64,000 nt of DNA from Anastrepha obliqua (lineage: Eukaryota; Arthropoda; Insecta; Diptera; Tephritidae): the NCBI RefSeq assembly GCF_027943255.1, contig NC_072894.1, positions 54,997,601 to 55,061,600 of the forward strand. The letters are read 5' to 3'. Below, piece by piece: positions 50,690 through 61,934 of the stretch. The position numbers and the translations under genes are program-made. The notes beneath the pieces are model-generated. The model did not search any database and had not been told where the DNA came from. It saw only the letters and a list, made by a program, of their open reading frames with translations. Numbering within the stretch: the stretch's first letter is position 1; each line of letters starts with the position of its first letter.

Positions 50690-51480
50690 CACTTGGGCTG
50701 AAGAGTCCCAGATATAACACATAGATGTTAGTACTAATCTTAAAGGGACATCTGTTGAAATTTCATGCGAGTTATGGTGCCAAGAGTGACCTTACTTTTG
50801 TTATTTTAAAAACCGTGAATCATAAAGAATTTCGTTCTTTAATTTTACATTGCTTCTTGATGGGAAAAATACCGTTCAAGCGAAGAAATGGCTTGAAAAG
50901 TGTTATGGGATCTCCGCCCCATCAGAAACAATAATAAAACGATTGCTAGCTGACTTTAAACGTGGTCGTAGAGACTTCGGTGATTCACAACGCAGCGGAC
51001 GTCCAAATGAGGTGTTACCGCCGTGTTACAGAAAACATAAATAAATCCACAAAATCGTTTTGAACGATCGAAAAGTGAAGTTGCGTGAGTCAGCTGCCAT
51101 CGTAAAGATATCAGAGGAAAGGCTTTATATTGCATGAGTATTTGACTATGAGGAAGTTCTAATCAATGTGGGTGCCACCTTTACTAAAAACAGTAAAAAA
51201 ATGTCAATAAAATGTCAATGGAAAAACTACATGAATAGAATTTCGAATTACTCCCACATCCAGATTTAGCTCCCAGCAATTACTGGTTGTTCGCAGACCT
51301 ATAAATATGTTCGCCGGTAAGAAATTCCGCTCAAATGAAGAGGTTAAATGGTATTGAAATGTTAGAGTGGCGCTAGAATGATTGCGTTGTTCTTGATGGA
51401 AATTACGTTGATGAATAAAGCTAATTTTGAGCAAAAAAAAAGTCAGGGACTTTTCACCACATATTCTATATGATAAGAAA
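50690..51480 (+). pseudogene. mariner transposase relic with the middle deleted
   Basis: Left end has TTGGGCTGAAGAGTCCCAGA and right end AAGTCAGGGACTTTTCACCA, plausible decayed terminal repeats. Coding pieces: HKEFRSLILHCFLMGK, QAKKWLEKCYG, TIIKRLLADFKRGRRDF, RSGRPNEV and LNDRKVKLRESAAIVKIS (DNA-binding domain, 50820-51130), then a jump to NYWLFADLK-like and NEEV sequence (51270-51350) and DGNYVDE near 51395. The first two catalytic Asp are in the deleted part. DD34D mariner by its remaining motifs. Confidence 0.78.
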
Positions 51481-51489
51481 TTCACAGAA

Positions 51490-52514
51490 ATGAAAGCTTC
51501 TACAATTCTTGGGGAAAAGTAGCTTCTATAAGAGGAAACATTTTATTAACTTTTAACAATTTTTTATAGGCGTAGTGCCTATGAGAACAAACATTTTTTT
51601 TTTTTTGTAGTTTTTTATTTGTAGTTTTTTATTTGTGGCCATAAAACTAGTGACTTGAGTTTTTAGACAAACGACGACTAGGAAAGATATCACGGATATC
51701 TTGCAATTTGAACGAAAGAACGAAATTAAATACCGAAAGCAACAAATTCACCCTAATTTCAAAATTTGTTTAATCCTTTCACTAAAAATTGTCAAATTTG
51801 CTATGTGCCAGGAGAAAATACTGCTGTTGATGAATAATTATTTCTCCCTAATCGCAACGGATTTGGCAAGTAACTTAGGCAAAAATGGAAATAAACCGGC
51901 ATCAATATCTTCGGGTGAGTTCTTTGTCCTAAAACTAATTGAGCCATTTATTGGTTGGCAAATCGCTCGTTTCAAAAGTTTTGGAAAAAAATACGACTTT
52001 AGTTGGAACTATTTATACAAATGAAAAGGGGTTACTAAAAGTTTCCAAACAAAAAGGAGATAAATTGCCTAAATTTTCAAATTTACTTCACAACGGTGTA
52101 CAAAGATAAGTAAAATAACTTTCTTATTTCACTTAGCTCTAAGTTTATTTCCCCAAAACTTTAACAAACCCGAAAAAAGCTTCCTGAAACCATTTCATTG
52201 TACAACCGCACTAAATTTAGTGTGAATACAACGGACCAAATGGCTAAAAAATACAGTGTCAAGTCAGGATCTCAGAGATGGCCTTTAAAATTATTTTTTA
52301 ATATCGTCGACATGGCGGCAAATAACTCACGGGAATAAATATTGCCAGAAAGGAATTCTTTTTTCAATTAGCAGATGAACATTCTCCTGGATATCAAGAT
52401 TCATTCGAACCAAAAAATCAGAATTAACTACTGATGGCAGATTAAACAGAAAATTCTACAAGAAAATGCTGTCAAATTGGATTTGCAACGAAAGTAAATG
52501 TGTGGCACATATCT
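51490..52514. other. no gene seen
   Basis: The frame at 51701-52024 (107 residues) has no recognisable domain. TTTTATTTGTAGTTTTTTAT duplication near 51610-51640. Confidence 0.5.
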
Positions 52515-54040
52515 ATTAGTCCAGTCAAGAGAGACAAAAAAAATAGCCACTAAGTAATTTTAGGAGTATGCGAGTTTATGGTTTTATTATGTAAAACCCA
52601 TCACTGTGAACTTAAATTTGAGTTTTCGGGGTCGGGGGTTGTGTCTCGCGGCCGCCATCTTGGAAATAAGGGTGCAACTGGTTTTTGCGATTATCTCGTG
52701 AATTTCGAAAGTTACGAAAATTTTGTTAAATACTTTTTTGTAGATAATAATATTATCTACAACTTTCATTCAAAACTTTTTATTGTATTATAAAATTAAT
52801 AATAAAAAAGTTATAAACGAAATTACGCGAAAAATTAAGGAATGAATTGTTTTAAAGAGTAATAACTTTTTTTTTATTGATTTTATGGAAAATATACATT
52901 AGAGCTTTTTTATAGAGCATTCTTTTGTGAACATTTTTGTCTATAAGTTTTTTCCGCTATCTTTATTTAGTCGTATGATTTTGAGCTGCTAAGCGGAGCA
53001 ACCAACACATTAGCGAAGCGCGTACATGATTACACAGGCCGACAAAATTTAACCAACATTCAGACCCAGAAACCAGACTATATATTTCCGAAGGTTTATG
53101 ATGCGCTGAATCCAAATCTGGCCTCAGAATTGCTCTATCAGCTCTGGTTTTCGAGATATCCTAACCTGAAAGTGCAAAAAACACCATTTTTGCCCATATT
53201 TGAGGTTATGTAGCCTTGCAGATGTTTTCTTTCACCAAAATTAAAGTTTGGCATCTTTAAATACAAGCTTTCTTTTTTCAAATGGTGTTTTGTTTGCTCA
53301 AATATCATTTTTTTCGCAGAGATATCGCATTTTGAAATTTTCATGTTTCGAAAATTTCCTACACCTGAAAATCGATTAAGATAACATAGACATGGTATAG
53401 TCGATTACTAATAGCTGATAAAAAGCTGATAGAGCAATTCTGAGGCCAGATTTGGATTCAGCGCATCATAAACTTTCGGAAATATATAGTCTGGTTTCTG
53501 GGTCTGAATGTTGGTTAAATTTTGTCGGCCTGTGTAATCATGTACGCGCTTCGCTAATGTGTTGGTTGCTCCGCTTAGCAGCTCAAAATCATACGACTAA
53601 ATAAAGATAGCGGAAAAAACTTATAGACAAAAATGTTCACAAAAGAATGCTCTATAAAAAAGCTCTGATGTATATTTTCCATAAAATCAATAAAAAAAAA
53701 GTTATTACGCTTTAAAACAATGCATCCCTTAATTTTTCGCGTAATTTTGTTTATAACTTTTTTATTATTAATTTTACAATAAAACGTTTTGAATGAAAGT
53801 TGTAGATAATATTATTATCTACAAAAAAGTATTTAACAAAATTTTCGTAACTTTCGAAATTCACGAGATAATCGCAAAAAACCAGTTGCACCCTTATTTC
53901 CAAGATGGCGGCCGCGGGACACAACCCCCGACCCCGAAAACTCAAATTTAAGTTCACAGTGATGGGTTTTACATAATAAAACCATAAACTCGCATACTCC
54001 TAAAATTACTAAGTTAAATCTTCTTTTGACTGGACTATAT
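52515..54040. mobile_element. foldback-type element with ~590-bp inverted arms
   Basis: Left arm about 52555-53144 and right arm 53423-54012 are inverted copies, nearly identical over their length (for example GCGGCCGCCATCTTGG in both, ACACAGGCCGACAAAATTTA in both). Outer parts AGTCCAGTCAA are also inverted. Spacer of about 280 bases at 53145-53422. No transposase. Boundaries and target duplication are not certain. Confidence 0.85.
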
Positions 54041-54044
54041 GTGG

Positions 54045-55180
54045 GTTGCAAAAAATATGTTTGTAAGAAATGTGCATTAAACCAAATCTCAGTTTCCTTA
54101 AATTGAGCTAATAAAAGCTAAAAATCAAACTACTATTAGTTAAATTTATAAAAAATCTATGAATAAAAAATGAATTACATGACTCTAAAAACCCCAGTAA
54201 ATATAAATAATAAATATTATATTTTGTTTCTAAAGATGTCCAGGTCAAAATTGTCTATTGTTAATAATAATTACACTCAGAGATTTGGACTAACGCCCTA
54301 TTATTTGATACCAAGAATGATAGAATACAAGATTCCACCCATAGATAGGCGTGACGTCATACGGGTGCAGTTGCGTGAGAGAATTTGAAAATGTGAATAA
54401 GAACGAATAAAGAAGAAGAAATACACAAACAACACGCGAATAAATTGCACAAGTGTGACGTCACGCATACAGCAATTTCGTCAAATTCACAGAGAGGGGA
54501 ATAGTGGTGTATTCTTTGCATTATGATATAATGGTTCTTGTCCATAGTGGGTTTCAAATCTGGTCCAGGGTGCCGCCAAACAGTTTATACTCAGAAGAAT
54601 ATTTAAAATCAGAGTTTCTTAAGAATATACATTTTTTCATTTATTTACCATATTTAAGTAATATGTTATTGAAGCTGTGAGTATTTTAAACGTCCGCGTT
54701 TCACCTCTCAAATCTAATGCTGTGTTTCCTGCAAGTGCCGTTGCTTTGTAGAAGGGTGCTAAAGAGCTATTTTCTTTTTTGTTAGTTAATAAATAACCAA
54801 ATGACGACAAAGGCGATTAGCAGAGCCAAAAAACATCATAAGCTCATCAACAATAGTACGAGTATGCATACATACATATGTAAGAAGAAACAACAGATTT
54901 GCGTGATTTGCGAAAGTATTTTGCAGTCCTGCGAGAAGAATGTCGTAAAGAGAAATTCAATAAAAAGCCTGAGAGAGATTGGCTGCATCAGCGTTTGAGA
55001 TGAAATTGTTACAGTTGCACGTCCATGTCCAGTGGCTTTGGTTTCAACATATCGGTCTCATTAAACTTTTCCATGGTACTTGACACTCATTAATGGAAGA
55101 GGGTACTATGTACTGTAAACTATGAAAATACGTAATACTATAAAGAAAGTGGGAAATATCAAATATGACAATTTTACTTG
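54045..55180. other. no gene seen
   Basis: Unassigned. Small frames at 54170-54388 and 54801-54998 show no motif. Confidence 0.5.
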
Positions 55181-55189
55181 TTAACGTAG

Positions 55190-55420
55190 CCGTCGTGATG
55201 AAAATGTGCCTCAAACGACAAAATTATTTTTTGAGTAAATATTTTTTCAACTGCTCTAAAACTCCCAGCTATATCGGAGCGGGTGATAATTTGCCTTGAA
55301 TTTTTAAGTCAAATGACCTAAGGGAATAAACTGAGTCCTTTATGCAGAATATTCCTCAGGCTACTGGGGTTAACGTTTAGTTGATGAGTTGATGTTCTCG
55401 GGTTCATAATCGTTTCACTT
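55190..55420 (-). pseudogene. rosa-type transposase fragment, strongly decayed
   Basis: On the - strand ILHKGLSLFP and KNSRQIITRSD, then IILSFEAHFHHDG, which lines up with IIFSDEAHFHLSG of the copy at 28046 with the first catalytic Asp replaced by Phe. Frameshifts throughout. Confidence 0.6.
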
Positions 55421-55465
55421 TCGATAGCCACAACTATGTACATATATATGCATTGCGTTATCAAT

Positions 55466-56100
55466 TAACAAGAAGACTTCTCGGAGTTTTCAGTGACAGT
55501 CAGGCTGCACTGAAGGCTCTGGAGAACGCGAAGCAAACCTCAAAGATTGTTCAAGAATGAGAAAAGAAGCTTAATTCCATCGCAAGACAGAACAGGCTTG
55601 AACTCTCCGGTGGTCAAGGAAACGAAATTGTCCCCACAAGGGACAGAGGCAATAATCGGAGTCAGTTCCGCAGGAATCATGAATTGTATCAGCGATTATG
55701 TATGCAATATACATAAAGAGCGATGGTTCGGTTTAGAACGCTGCAGAACTGCAATGTATTTTGTGACAAGTTCGAACAGAAAACTGCCAAAGTTTCTACT
55801 AAAACTTGGAAGGAAAGACGTTCGATTGATGGTCGGTATTACCATATTGCAGGACACAACCCATGAGGTCAGAATATGACCACCATTGGAATCATTGAGG
55901 GCCCAAAGTACCTGTCGTGCTTGGAGGAGACGGATAGCACTGAGCACTTTCTCTGTGAGTGTCCTACCTTTGCTAGAATACGGCTACGAGTTTTGGGTTC
56001 CAATGTCGTGAAAATGAGTGATATTCGTTCTCTATAACTGGAGGATATTTACAGATTTACCAAAAAATCTGGAAAATTCTCACAGAAATAAATACCTCCT
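55466..56100 (+). pseudogene. I-type non-LTR retrotransposon, RNase H and C-terminus
   Basis: Starts in RNase H (VFSDSQAALKALENAK, 55485-55535), continues SIARQNRLELSGGQGNEI and, after frame changes, YHIAGHNP, then the C-terminal Cys/His part CLEETDSTEHFLCECPTFARI (55920-55980) and LEDIYRFTKKSGKFS. Only the 3' end of the element; 5' truncation is usual for this class. Confidence 0.78.
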
Positions 56101-57240
56101 TCTTTGTCTCTATTCTTTCCTATCTCTTTCTCTAATACTTTTCTCCTTTCCTCTTTGACAATCTACCCTCTTTCCAGAACTCTAAATATAATGGGCCTGA
56201 GTGTTTTGGGAGCTTCCAAATCAAATTTTACGTACTAAACGAGTATACACCAATGAGTTGGTGAATCATTTCAGCCAAAAATTCTTTTCACCCCGCGTAA
56301 TTCACAGCTTTAAAGTAAATTTTCTTTATTTTACAAAATTATTCAGATGCAAAGAAATCCATTTCATACCGCTGTGATACATTAAATACCGAGCTTCAGT
56401 GACTTTTAGTGAGCCAAGCTGCTAGTGTAAACAAAAGCGCTTAAAAAACTAACTGATGACATTGGTGCTGAAACCACGGAGGCTATCTCTATAATCATGT
56501 ATGATATATGGCCTCGGTAGAGTGAGAAGAAATACCCGCTTGTTTGCAGCTTTGAATAAATAAATTCCATGGCTAGAAAGAATATGATAGGAAAACGTTG
56601 TCAAAGAAAGAAAGACCCATATACGAATTAGTTGGCGTCAACATCTGTACCCTGTCCTCTCAATCAACTAACCATTAAAACCACTGAGTAATAAAGCTTT
56701 CAAATTGCTTTTCTCTCCTCAACCTCCAAGTTGATTATTTCTGTAGCTTAACACGTTTGCATTGTGACGCGCTGTTGCCATGCTCAGAGTAGCAAGCCAT
56801 AAGTTACCTTCACAAAAGATTTATTTTATTTATAAACTTGTAATGAGGACAATACAAACAAGCACAGCTATATACATACTTGTGTACCTGCAACCAGATG
56901 GATATTGTTGGTATTGCCATTATCACTTGGCTAACTTAAACGTTGTTTACGCTATCCGTAGCTTCAATGTAGTTTGTTTAATTTAACCTTTTGTTGATTG
57001 CCAAGTGTTACGCTATTTCGTCCTGCGATTTATTGAGATATAAAGCTATATACCAGTCTTCGACTAGCTCTCGCTCTGAGCACACGTGTTTTTTTTTGCG
57101 GTATTTTTGATTTTCCCACACGACATTCGTGCACGTGTTTACCTGTGTTTACTAATACATCGCGATACTGTACCTTTTTTTTGTTGTTTTTCCTTTTCTT
57201 TGAAGTTCTTGAAAAAAAAAGTGAATTCAGTGAAATAAGT
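56101..57240. other. no gene seen
   Basis: The first ~100 bases may be the 3' untranslated end of the I-type element. 57040-57240 could be the leader of the Jockey-like element that follows. Confidence 0.45.
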
Positions 57241-57479
57241 GCTTCTAATATGGCCCAGGGCCACCAAATCTCGGGTATAACAGGTTTGCTTCGCTTGCCT
57301 CGGGCTCCCTTGCTAAAAGAAAAAAAAACCATCGTACACTCCACTTACTTACCCGGAATTGCCCCATTCAAGAAAGGATAATGTTGCAAGCCTCAACAGC
57401 GTAAAAGGAACAATATACACTCCCTGTTTAAATAATGTTAGCGAGAAAGAGATAATATAAAACCTGAGTAAGCAAGGGT

Positions 57480-58010
57480 TGGCCGGAGTTTACAAATTTG
57501 CAAAAAAATAGAAGGAGTATCACAGTTCACTGGAATTGTATTACTTACCTTTGACCTCTACGAGCTTCCTGACAAAGTAGAGGTACCTTGGCGAAGTGCG
57601 AGAGTAAAACCCTACTATCCCAATCCAATGAGGTGCAAAGTTTGCCAACGGCTTGGACATACCGCCAAACACTGCAACAACGCTCCCGTATGTGATTCAT
57701 GCAATCTTCCAAGCCACTCTACCCCATGCTCTCGCAAACTGCTCAGGTGATCACCCGGCACCTGCCAATACTTGTCCAAAATATACACAAATGAAGGATA
57801 TATTAAAAATAAAGTGCCAAACCAAATGCTCCATGCGCGAAGCTCTAAATCTCTATAAAGCCCAAACACCATCAGTACTCAAAATCCCTTTCGCTGAGGT
57901 AGCCAAAGAAGCACAAAAGCAAAAACCAAGCCAACTCAACCAATCTCCAAGCCTTCGTTTCCATCCCCAATCGTCTCATCAAATAAACCGCCGATTAATC
58001 TAGAAACTCA
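57480..58010 (+). pseudogene. Jockey-like ORF1 (RNA-binding, zinc knuckles)
   Basis: VLLTFDLYELPDKVEVPWRS, then three knuckles: CKVCQRLGHTAKHC (about 57635), CDSCNLPSHSTPC and CSGDHPAPANTC, the last after a frame change near 57735. Then a Gln/Lys/Pro-rich tail ending at 58003. Nucleic-acid chaperone of the RNP. The N-terminal half is largely unreadable; the ATG at 57250 (MAQGHQISGITG) may be its start or chance. Confidence 0.72.
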
Positions 58011-58369
58011 CCTCAAATTATCTCTGCTATACCCTCAAACTCACAACAAAGCAACAACAACCAGCAATCCAATATTGAGTTTGCTGCTTTCACACTTACT
58101 ACCGATCTACACCTAAACACACATTTAAACTCAGAAACCACCTTCCGATCATTACGGAAGCTACCTCTTATAACAATCAAATAAAACAAGTCACCCAAAT
58201 GAAAAAGACACCTGCTACCTCAGGTAGCAATCTGTTAAGCTCCAAACCCTACAGAAGATACCGAAAACAACACCAAAGAAGACCCCATGTTAATCGACAG
58301 CGATTATTAAGTACATAAAACTCATCACTCTAAACTAATTTCTGACATCCCCTTTCCTTTTCTATGTTT

Positions 58370-59465
58370 ATCATTTTACAGTTGAATATACACGGGTACT
58401 GCAAGAACTATACCCAATTAGAACTTCTGGTAAAAGAATATTCACCAAGTTTCATCTCTCTGCAAGAGACAAAAATTGCCGCCGATAAATCTGCAGCCTC
58501 ACCTAATCAGTAGCAAAGTTACTTCTACAACTTACCTCACAACAAAACCAATAATCAAGGCATTGTAGTCCTAATAAAAAAATCTATACCCCATAGACAA
58601 ATCTCCATAAATTCAAACATAGCCACAATTGCAATAGAAATATCACTCTCCTTTATATTCACTATTGTGTTCCTTTATATCCCACCTATACAAAACTTTA
58701 TTTGTGATGATCTGCGGAACACCTTACGGTCAGTCTCCACTCCACTAATTATAGTTGGCGATTTTAACGCCTGGAGCCCTCTTTGGGGTTCAGCTCACCT
58801 CAATAGCAGAGTCGCTATCATAAAAGATCTCATACTATCAGAAAATCGCACCTTGCTAAACAACAACTCACAAAACTTTCACTAATGTAGATCCCACAAT
58901 CTGTTCATCCAATATTGCCCCCAAATTAAACACTAATACCCTACCGCACCTTTACGGCAGCGACCACTATCCCATACTCACTTCCTTTTCTTCTACTGTA
59001 ACCCTAAACACCACACCAAGCCCTAAATTTCTAACTGAGAAAGCCGATTGGGAAAAGTTTCAAACTGTTGCTAGTAACGTCTGTGCCAAATACGCTTGTT
59101 GTGATAAACAGTTCGTACTTCCGCCCACTTTTCCATTCCACAATCTGGCCGCAAAACTTTTAATAAATCCGTGCCGTACTGGTCTACAGAGTTATCTCAA
59201 TTAATAAATGAAAAAACGCTCTTACTGGACGGAATATAAACGTACAAGATCCCATACCAATTTAATTATGTACAAAAAAGCTAACGCCTTAAGTTGTCGA
59301 ATTCCATCTTCAATATCAGAAAGCATTAAGGCTAACGAACCAATATTGACTTAGGAATTCATGCTCGAGTGACACTCATGATTCAAATCTGAGTTAACTT
59401 GGAAATTTGAACGGAGGAAATCTGCAAAAAGATTACCTACATCTATAGAAGAATATGCCTGAGTT
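58370..59465 (+). pseudogene. Jockey-like ORF2, endonuclease domain
   Basis: Apurinic-type endonuclease motifs in order: LNIHGYCKNYTQLELLVKE, FISLQETKIA (Glu), GIVVLIKKSIPHR, IVGDFNAWSPLWGS (58757-58800), and in another frame HLYGSDHYPILTSF with the catalytic His (about 58950). It nicks target DNA to prime reverse transcription. Stops near 58512 and 58885. After it, WTEYKRTRSHTNLIMYKKA and KRLPTSIEEYA reach the start of RT, where the element is cut at about 59465. Confidence 0.78.
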
Positions 59466-59474
59466 TCATTATAA

Positions 59475-59836
59475 AGTGTGGTTAAGTTTCAAGGGCCGGT
59501 ATTGATTTTGAATAAAATACAATTTTTCTAGGAAATTGTTGTCATTTCTCTTTATTACGATAATATTGGTATAGCTCAATTACGCGTTGAACAAAATATC
59601 GGCCGAATAGCCGTCGCGGCCTCGGCGCCACACCTCCATCCGATGGTCCAAATTTTCGATGACGCTGAGGCATAATTGAAGTTCTATTTTATCTCATCCT
59701 TTAGCTCTTGAATTGTTGCTGGCTTATCGACGTACACCTTTTCTTTCAAATAACCCCAAAGAAAGAAGTACAACGGTATCGTTGACGTTTAGGTGTGGTT
59801 CACATTCAACATAGGTCCTTGAAATTTAACCAGCCT
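59475..59836 (-). mobile_element. rosa-derived MITE
   Basis: Ends AAGTGTGGTTAAGTTTCAAGG and, from the other side, AAAGGCTGGTTAAATTTCAAGG. Its interior lines up with 27950-28260 of the rosa element (TTGTCATTTCTCTTTATTA, ATGACGCTGAGGCATAATTG, CCTTTAGCTCTTGAATTGTT), then jumps to the other end. A deletion derivative of the same family. Confidence 0.85.
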
Positions 59837-60234
59837 TTAGTATAGAACAGAAGGAATACTTGAACATGATTTTCTGGATTTAACATATCGGCAGAAGGAA
59901 ATAGGACTTAATTTTATGTCCAAATTGAATTTAAGTATATAATTTCGCTTTAAATTGCTATCCAAAGATTTAAGTACTCTAAAAAAATTTAAATATTTAA
60001 CTTTATGAGTGATGGAGTGTGAAAACTTAAACTTTTTGAAATATTTATTTTTCATTTATCTTAAGCTTCAAAATATCTTAACAATTGACTACGTCAACCC
60101 CAGTAAATAAGGAATCCCAATGTAGAATATCAAGAGCTAAATTAATTTTATTAAAATGAGAATTTCTAAAACAAAAACGTAGTCACATTATCAGGTGCAG
60201 ACTAGAGGTAGTCATTGGGTATGCGCATTCTACA
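59837..60234. other. no gene seen
   Basis: A+T-rich; the 72-residue frame on the - strand is Lys/Phe-rich and unsupported. Confidence 0.5.
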
Positions 60235-60300
60235 GGGTGGGCCATATAGCGTTTGCTTTTTGAACCACCTATTTTTTTGAGAATGGTAACACAAATGACA
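60235..60300 (+). repeat. terminal repeat of an unplaced mariner-like element
   Basis: ACAGGGTGGGCCATATAGCG and following GAACCACCTATTTTTTTGAG resemble one end of a mariner-type element. No partner end or transposase is seen. Confidence 0.5.
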
Positions 60301-60468
60301 TTTTTGTTAATTTTTTTTTTATTATTAGTATTTTCATTGCAACTAGTATAATATTACATATATGTATATACTAACGAGCAATTTTTGAGGAGTTTTGTTA
60401 CAACAAATAATTTGAGTTAATCCTCAGCAAAATACAATTCATACCTTTAACTGATTTTTATTTATTTA

Positions 60469-60885
60469 TTAGTTTAAATCTAGAGGATTTTTACGTTTGA
60501 GCCTTCGTTTCCATTTTGTATTATCGTTAAGAATCAAGGCTTCATTGTTCACATGCTTGCTTAGTCGCTCGGCGTGCGACTTTGCAAATTTCTTTATGGT
60601 TGCCGTAACCGAATCAATATTGAGGTCACGTTCTAGATCTTGCGTCCTAATATACCATGGGTCACAAACTGCATGCTTGAGTGCCTTAGTTTGAAATCTT
60701 TGTATATGCGCTGTGATACTATAGCTGGTGCAACCCCATAGCTGAATCTCATAGGTCCAGATAGGTTTGAGAATTTGTTTGTAAAGCAGTATCTTATTGT
60801 GTGCGGATAACGCTGATTGCTTACTCATTAGCCAATGCATATTTTGGAATTTTAGGTCCAGTTCTTCTCTTTTCTTTTTCACGTG
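60469..60885 (-). pseudogene. Jockey-type reverse transcriptase, C-terminal end
   Basis: Reads, in one open frame, KKKREELDLKFQNMHWLMSK, LYKQILKPIWTYEIQLWGC, IQRFQTKALKHAVCDPWY and NDNTKWKRRLKRKNP, the RT thumb and end of a Jockey element, followed by an A-rich 3' end near 60440-60465. At 60885 the frame is cut by the LTR of the next element, so the rest of the Jockey should lie beyond the window end. Confidence 0.82.
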
Positions 60886-61117
60886 AGTTACATATACAAT
60901 GTAACTGTTTGATTTCAAAGCCAATATACCTGATAAATTCGAAGAATTTTTAAATAAAATTGACAATAGCAGTAACCAAATATGGATTTCCGGCACATGT
61001 CGCAATTCATAAACTTTCCAGAGAATAAACAATTTTTTATTAAAACATAATCAGCAATTTTTAGCAAGTAAGCAAATATGTACACATATAAACCTTAAGT
61101 GAAATAATAAAATCTGT

Positions 61118-61296
61118 ATATGTTGCACTTCCGTTCCCATACCGTAAATGCACTACTAAATAATATTAAAAAATTAATTTATTATTTTTCGGTCGCAATT
61201 CTAAGAAGAATTAAGAAAATAATAAATTTTAACAAATATTGTCAAATTCGCATTTATTGCATTTCCGTTCCCATTACGAAAATGCAATGTTGAATT
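61118..61296 (+). repeat. duplicated U3 block in the LTR
   Basis: TTGCACTTCCGTTCCCATAC (from 61122) and TTGCATTTCCGTTCCCATTA (from 61257), each followed by CGWAAATGCA; the second is itself nearly palindromic (TTGCATTT...AAATGCAA). Copy 1 has a single such block. Confidence 0.75.
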
Positions 61297-61300
61297 ACCC

Positions 61301-61365
61301 TATAAAAACACAAATGTAAATAGTTTTAAGTCAGTCTTGTTCCTACCGTTCATCGGAGTAGTTGC
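61301..61365 (+). promoter_or_regulatory. core promoter: TATA, initiator, DPE
   Basis: TATAAAAA at 61301-61308; initiator TCAGTC at 61331-61336 with the A at 61333, 32 bases downstream of the TATA start; AGTTG at +28 to +32 (61360-61364) fits the downstream promoter element RGWYV. Directs transcription of the genomic RNA. Confidence 0.75.
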
Positions 61366-61441
61366 GGAGTTTAATAAATAAACGAAATAAACGGAAACAA
61401 ATTTAGTGTTTTTTAACGCGAGTTAACGGCTAAAACGTAAA

Positions 61442-61461
61442 TGGCGCAGTCGGTAGGATCC
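61442..61461 (+). promoter_or_regulatory. primer-binding site, tRNA-Ser type
   Basis: TGGCGCAGTCGGTAGGATCC, identical to copy 1. Confidence 0.88.
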
Positions 61462-61633
61462 TTTAAGAAGTAAAAAGGATCCAGTGATACGAAAATACGG
61501 GCAGTAAAAAAAAAAAAAAAAAAATTTTTATAAACACCCAACCTAATCCTGCGAATCCGTAGCCAACTCAAGAGTTGACCGGACCCTCCAGGGTATAACT
61601 TAACAATACGTTAACTAAAAAAAAAAAAAAAAA

Positions 61634-61871
61634 TTGTGCAGTGAACATTTATGCAACTTGAACACCACTAAAATAGTGCAGTGAACATTTATGCTACTTG
61701 AACACCACTAAAATAAAAAAAAATAGTGCAGTGAACATTTATGCTACTTGAACACCACTAAAATAGAAAAAATAGTGCAGTGAACATTTATGCTACTTAA
61801 ACAACACTAAAATAAAAAAAATAAAAAAAAAGTTTTTATAGTGCAGTGAATATTTACAAATAGACACCACT
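61634..61871 (+). repeat. leader tandem hairpin-like units, copy 2
   Basis: Five units of about 45 bases, ATAGTGCAGTGAACATTTATG...CACCACTAAA (first 21 shown in part), separated by A-runs. TAGTG and CACTA at the unit ends are complementary. Same layout as copy 1 but the units differ in detail. Confidence 0.82.
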
Positions 61872-61934
61872 ATGCTATTTTTTTTTCTAAAACTGTATTC
61901 CAAGAGGCAACAATCCTTTGACAAACGGAGAAGA

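Larger units (their letters stand above)
57242..59465 (+). mobile_element. Jockey-like non-LTR retrotransposon, 5' half
   Basis: Contains ORF1 and the endonuclease part of ORF2 and stops before the RT palm, at a rosa MITE. Orientation +. A Jockey-type RT end on the - strand lies at 60469-60885 but is not its continuation because of strand. Confidence 0.78.
60886..61442 (+). repeat. 5' LTR of 17.6-like copy 2
   Basis: About 557 bp, AGTTACATATAC...AAAACGTAAAT. The left edge is set by the LTR start of copy 1 (AGTTACATATG) and by the break in the Jockey frame. It shares blocks with copy 1 (TTATTTTTCGGTCGCAATT, ATATTGTCAAAT, TTTCCGTTCCCA) but is longer, partly from a duplicated block (see 61118-61296). 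Confidence 0.78.

Noticed and set aside
51701..52024. 107-residue open frame
   Set aside because: No motif, no splice context, biased composition; not supported as a gene.
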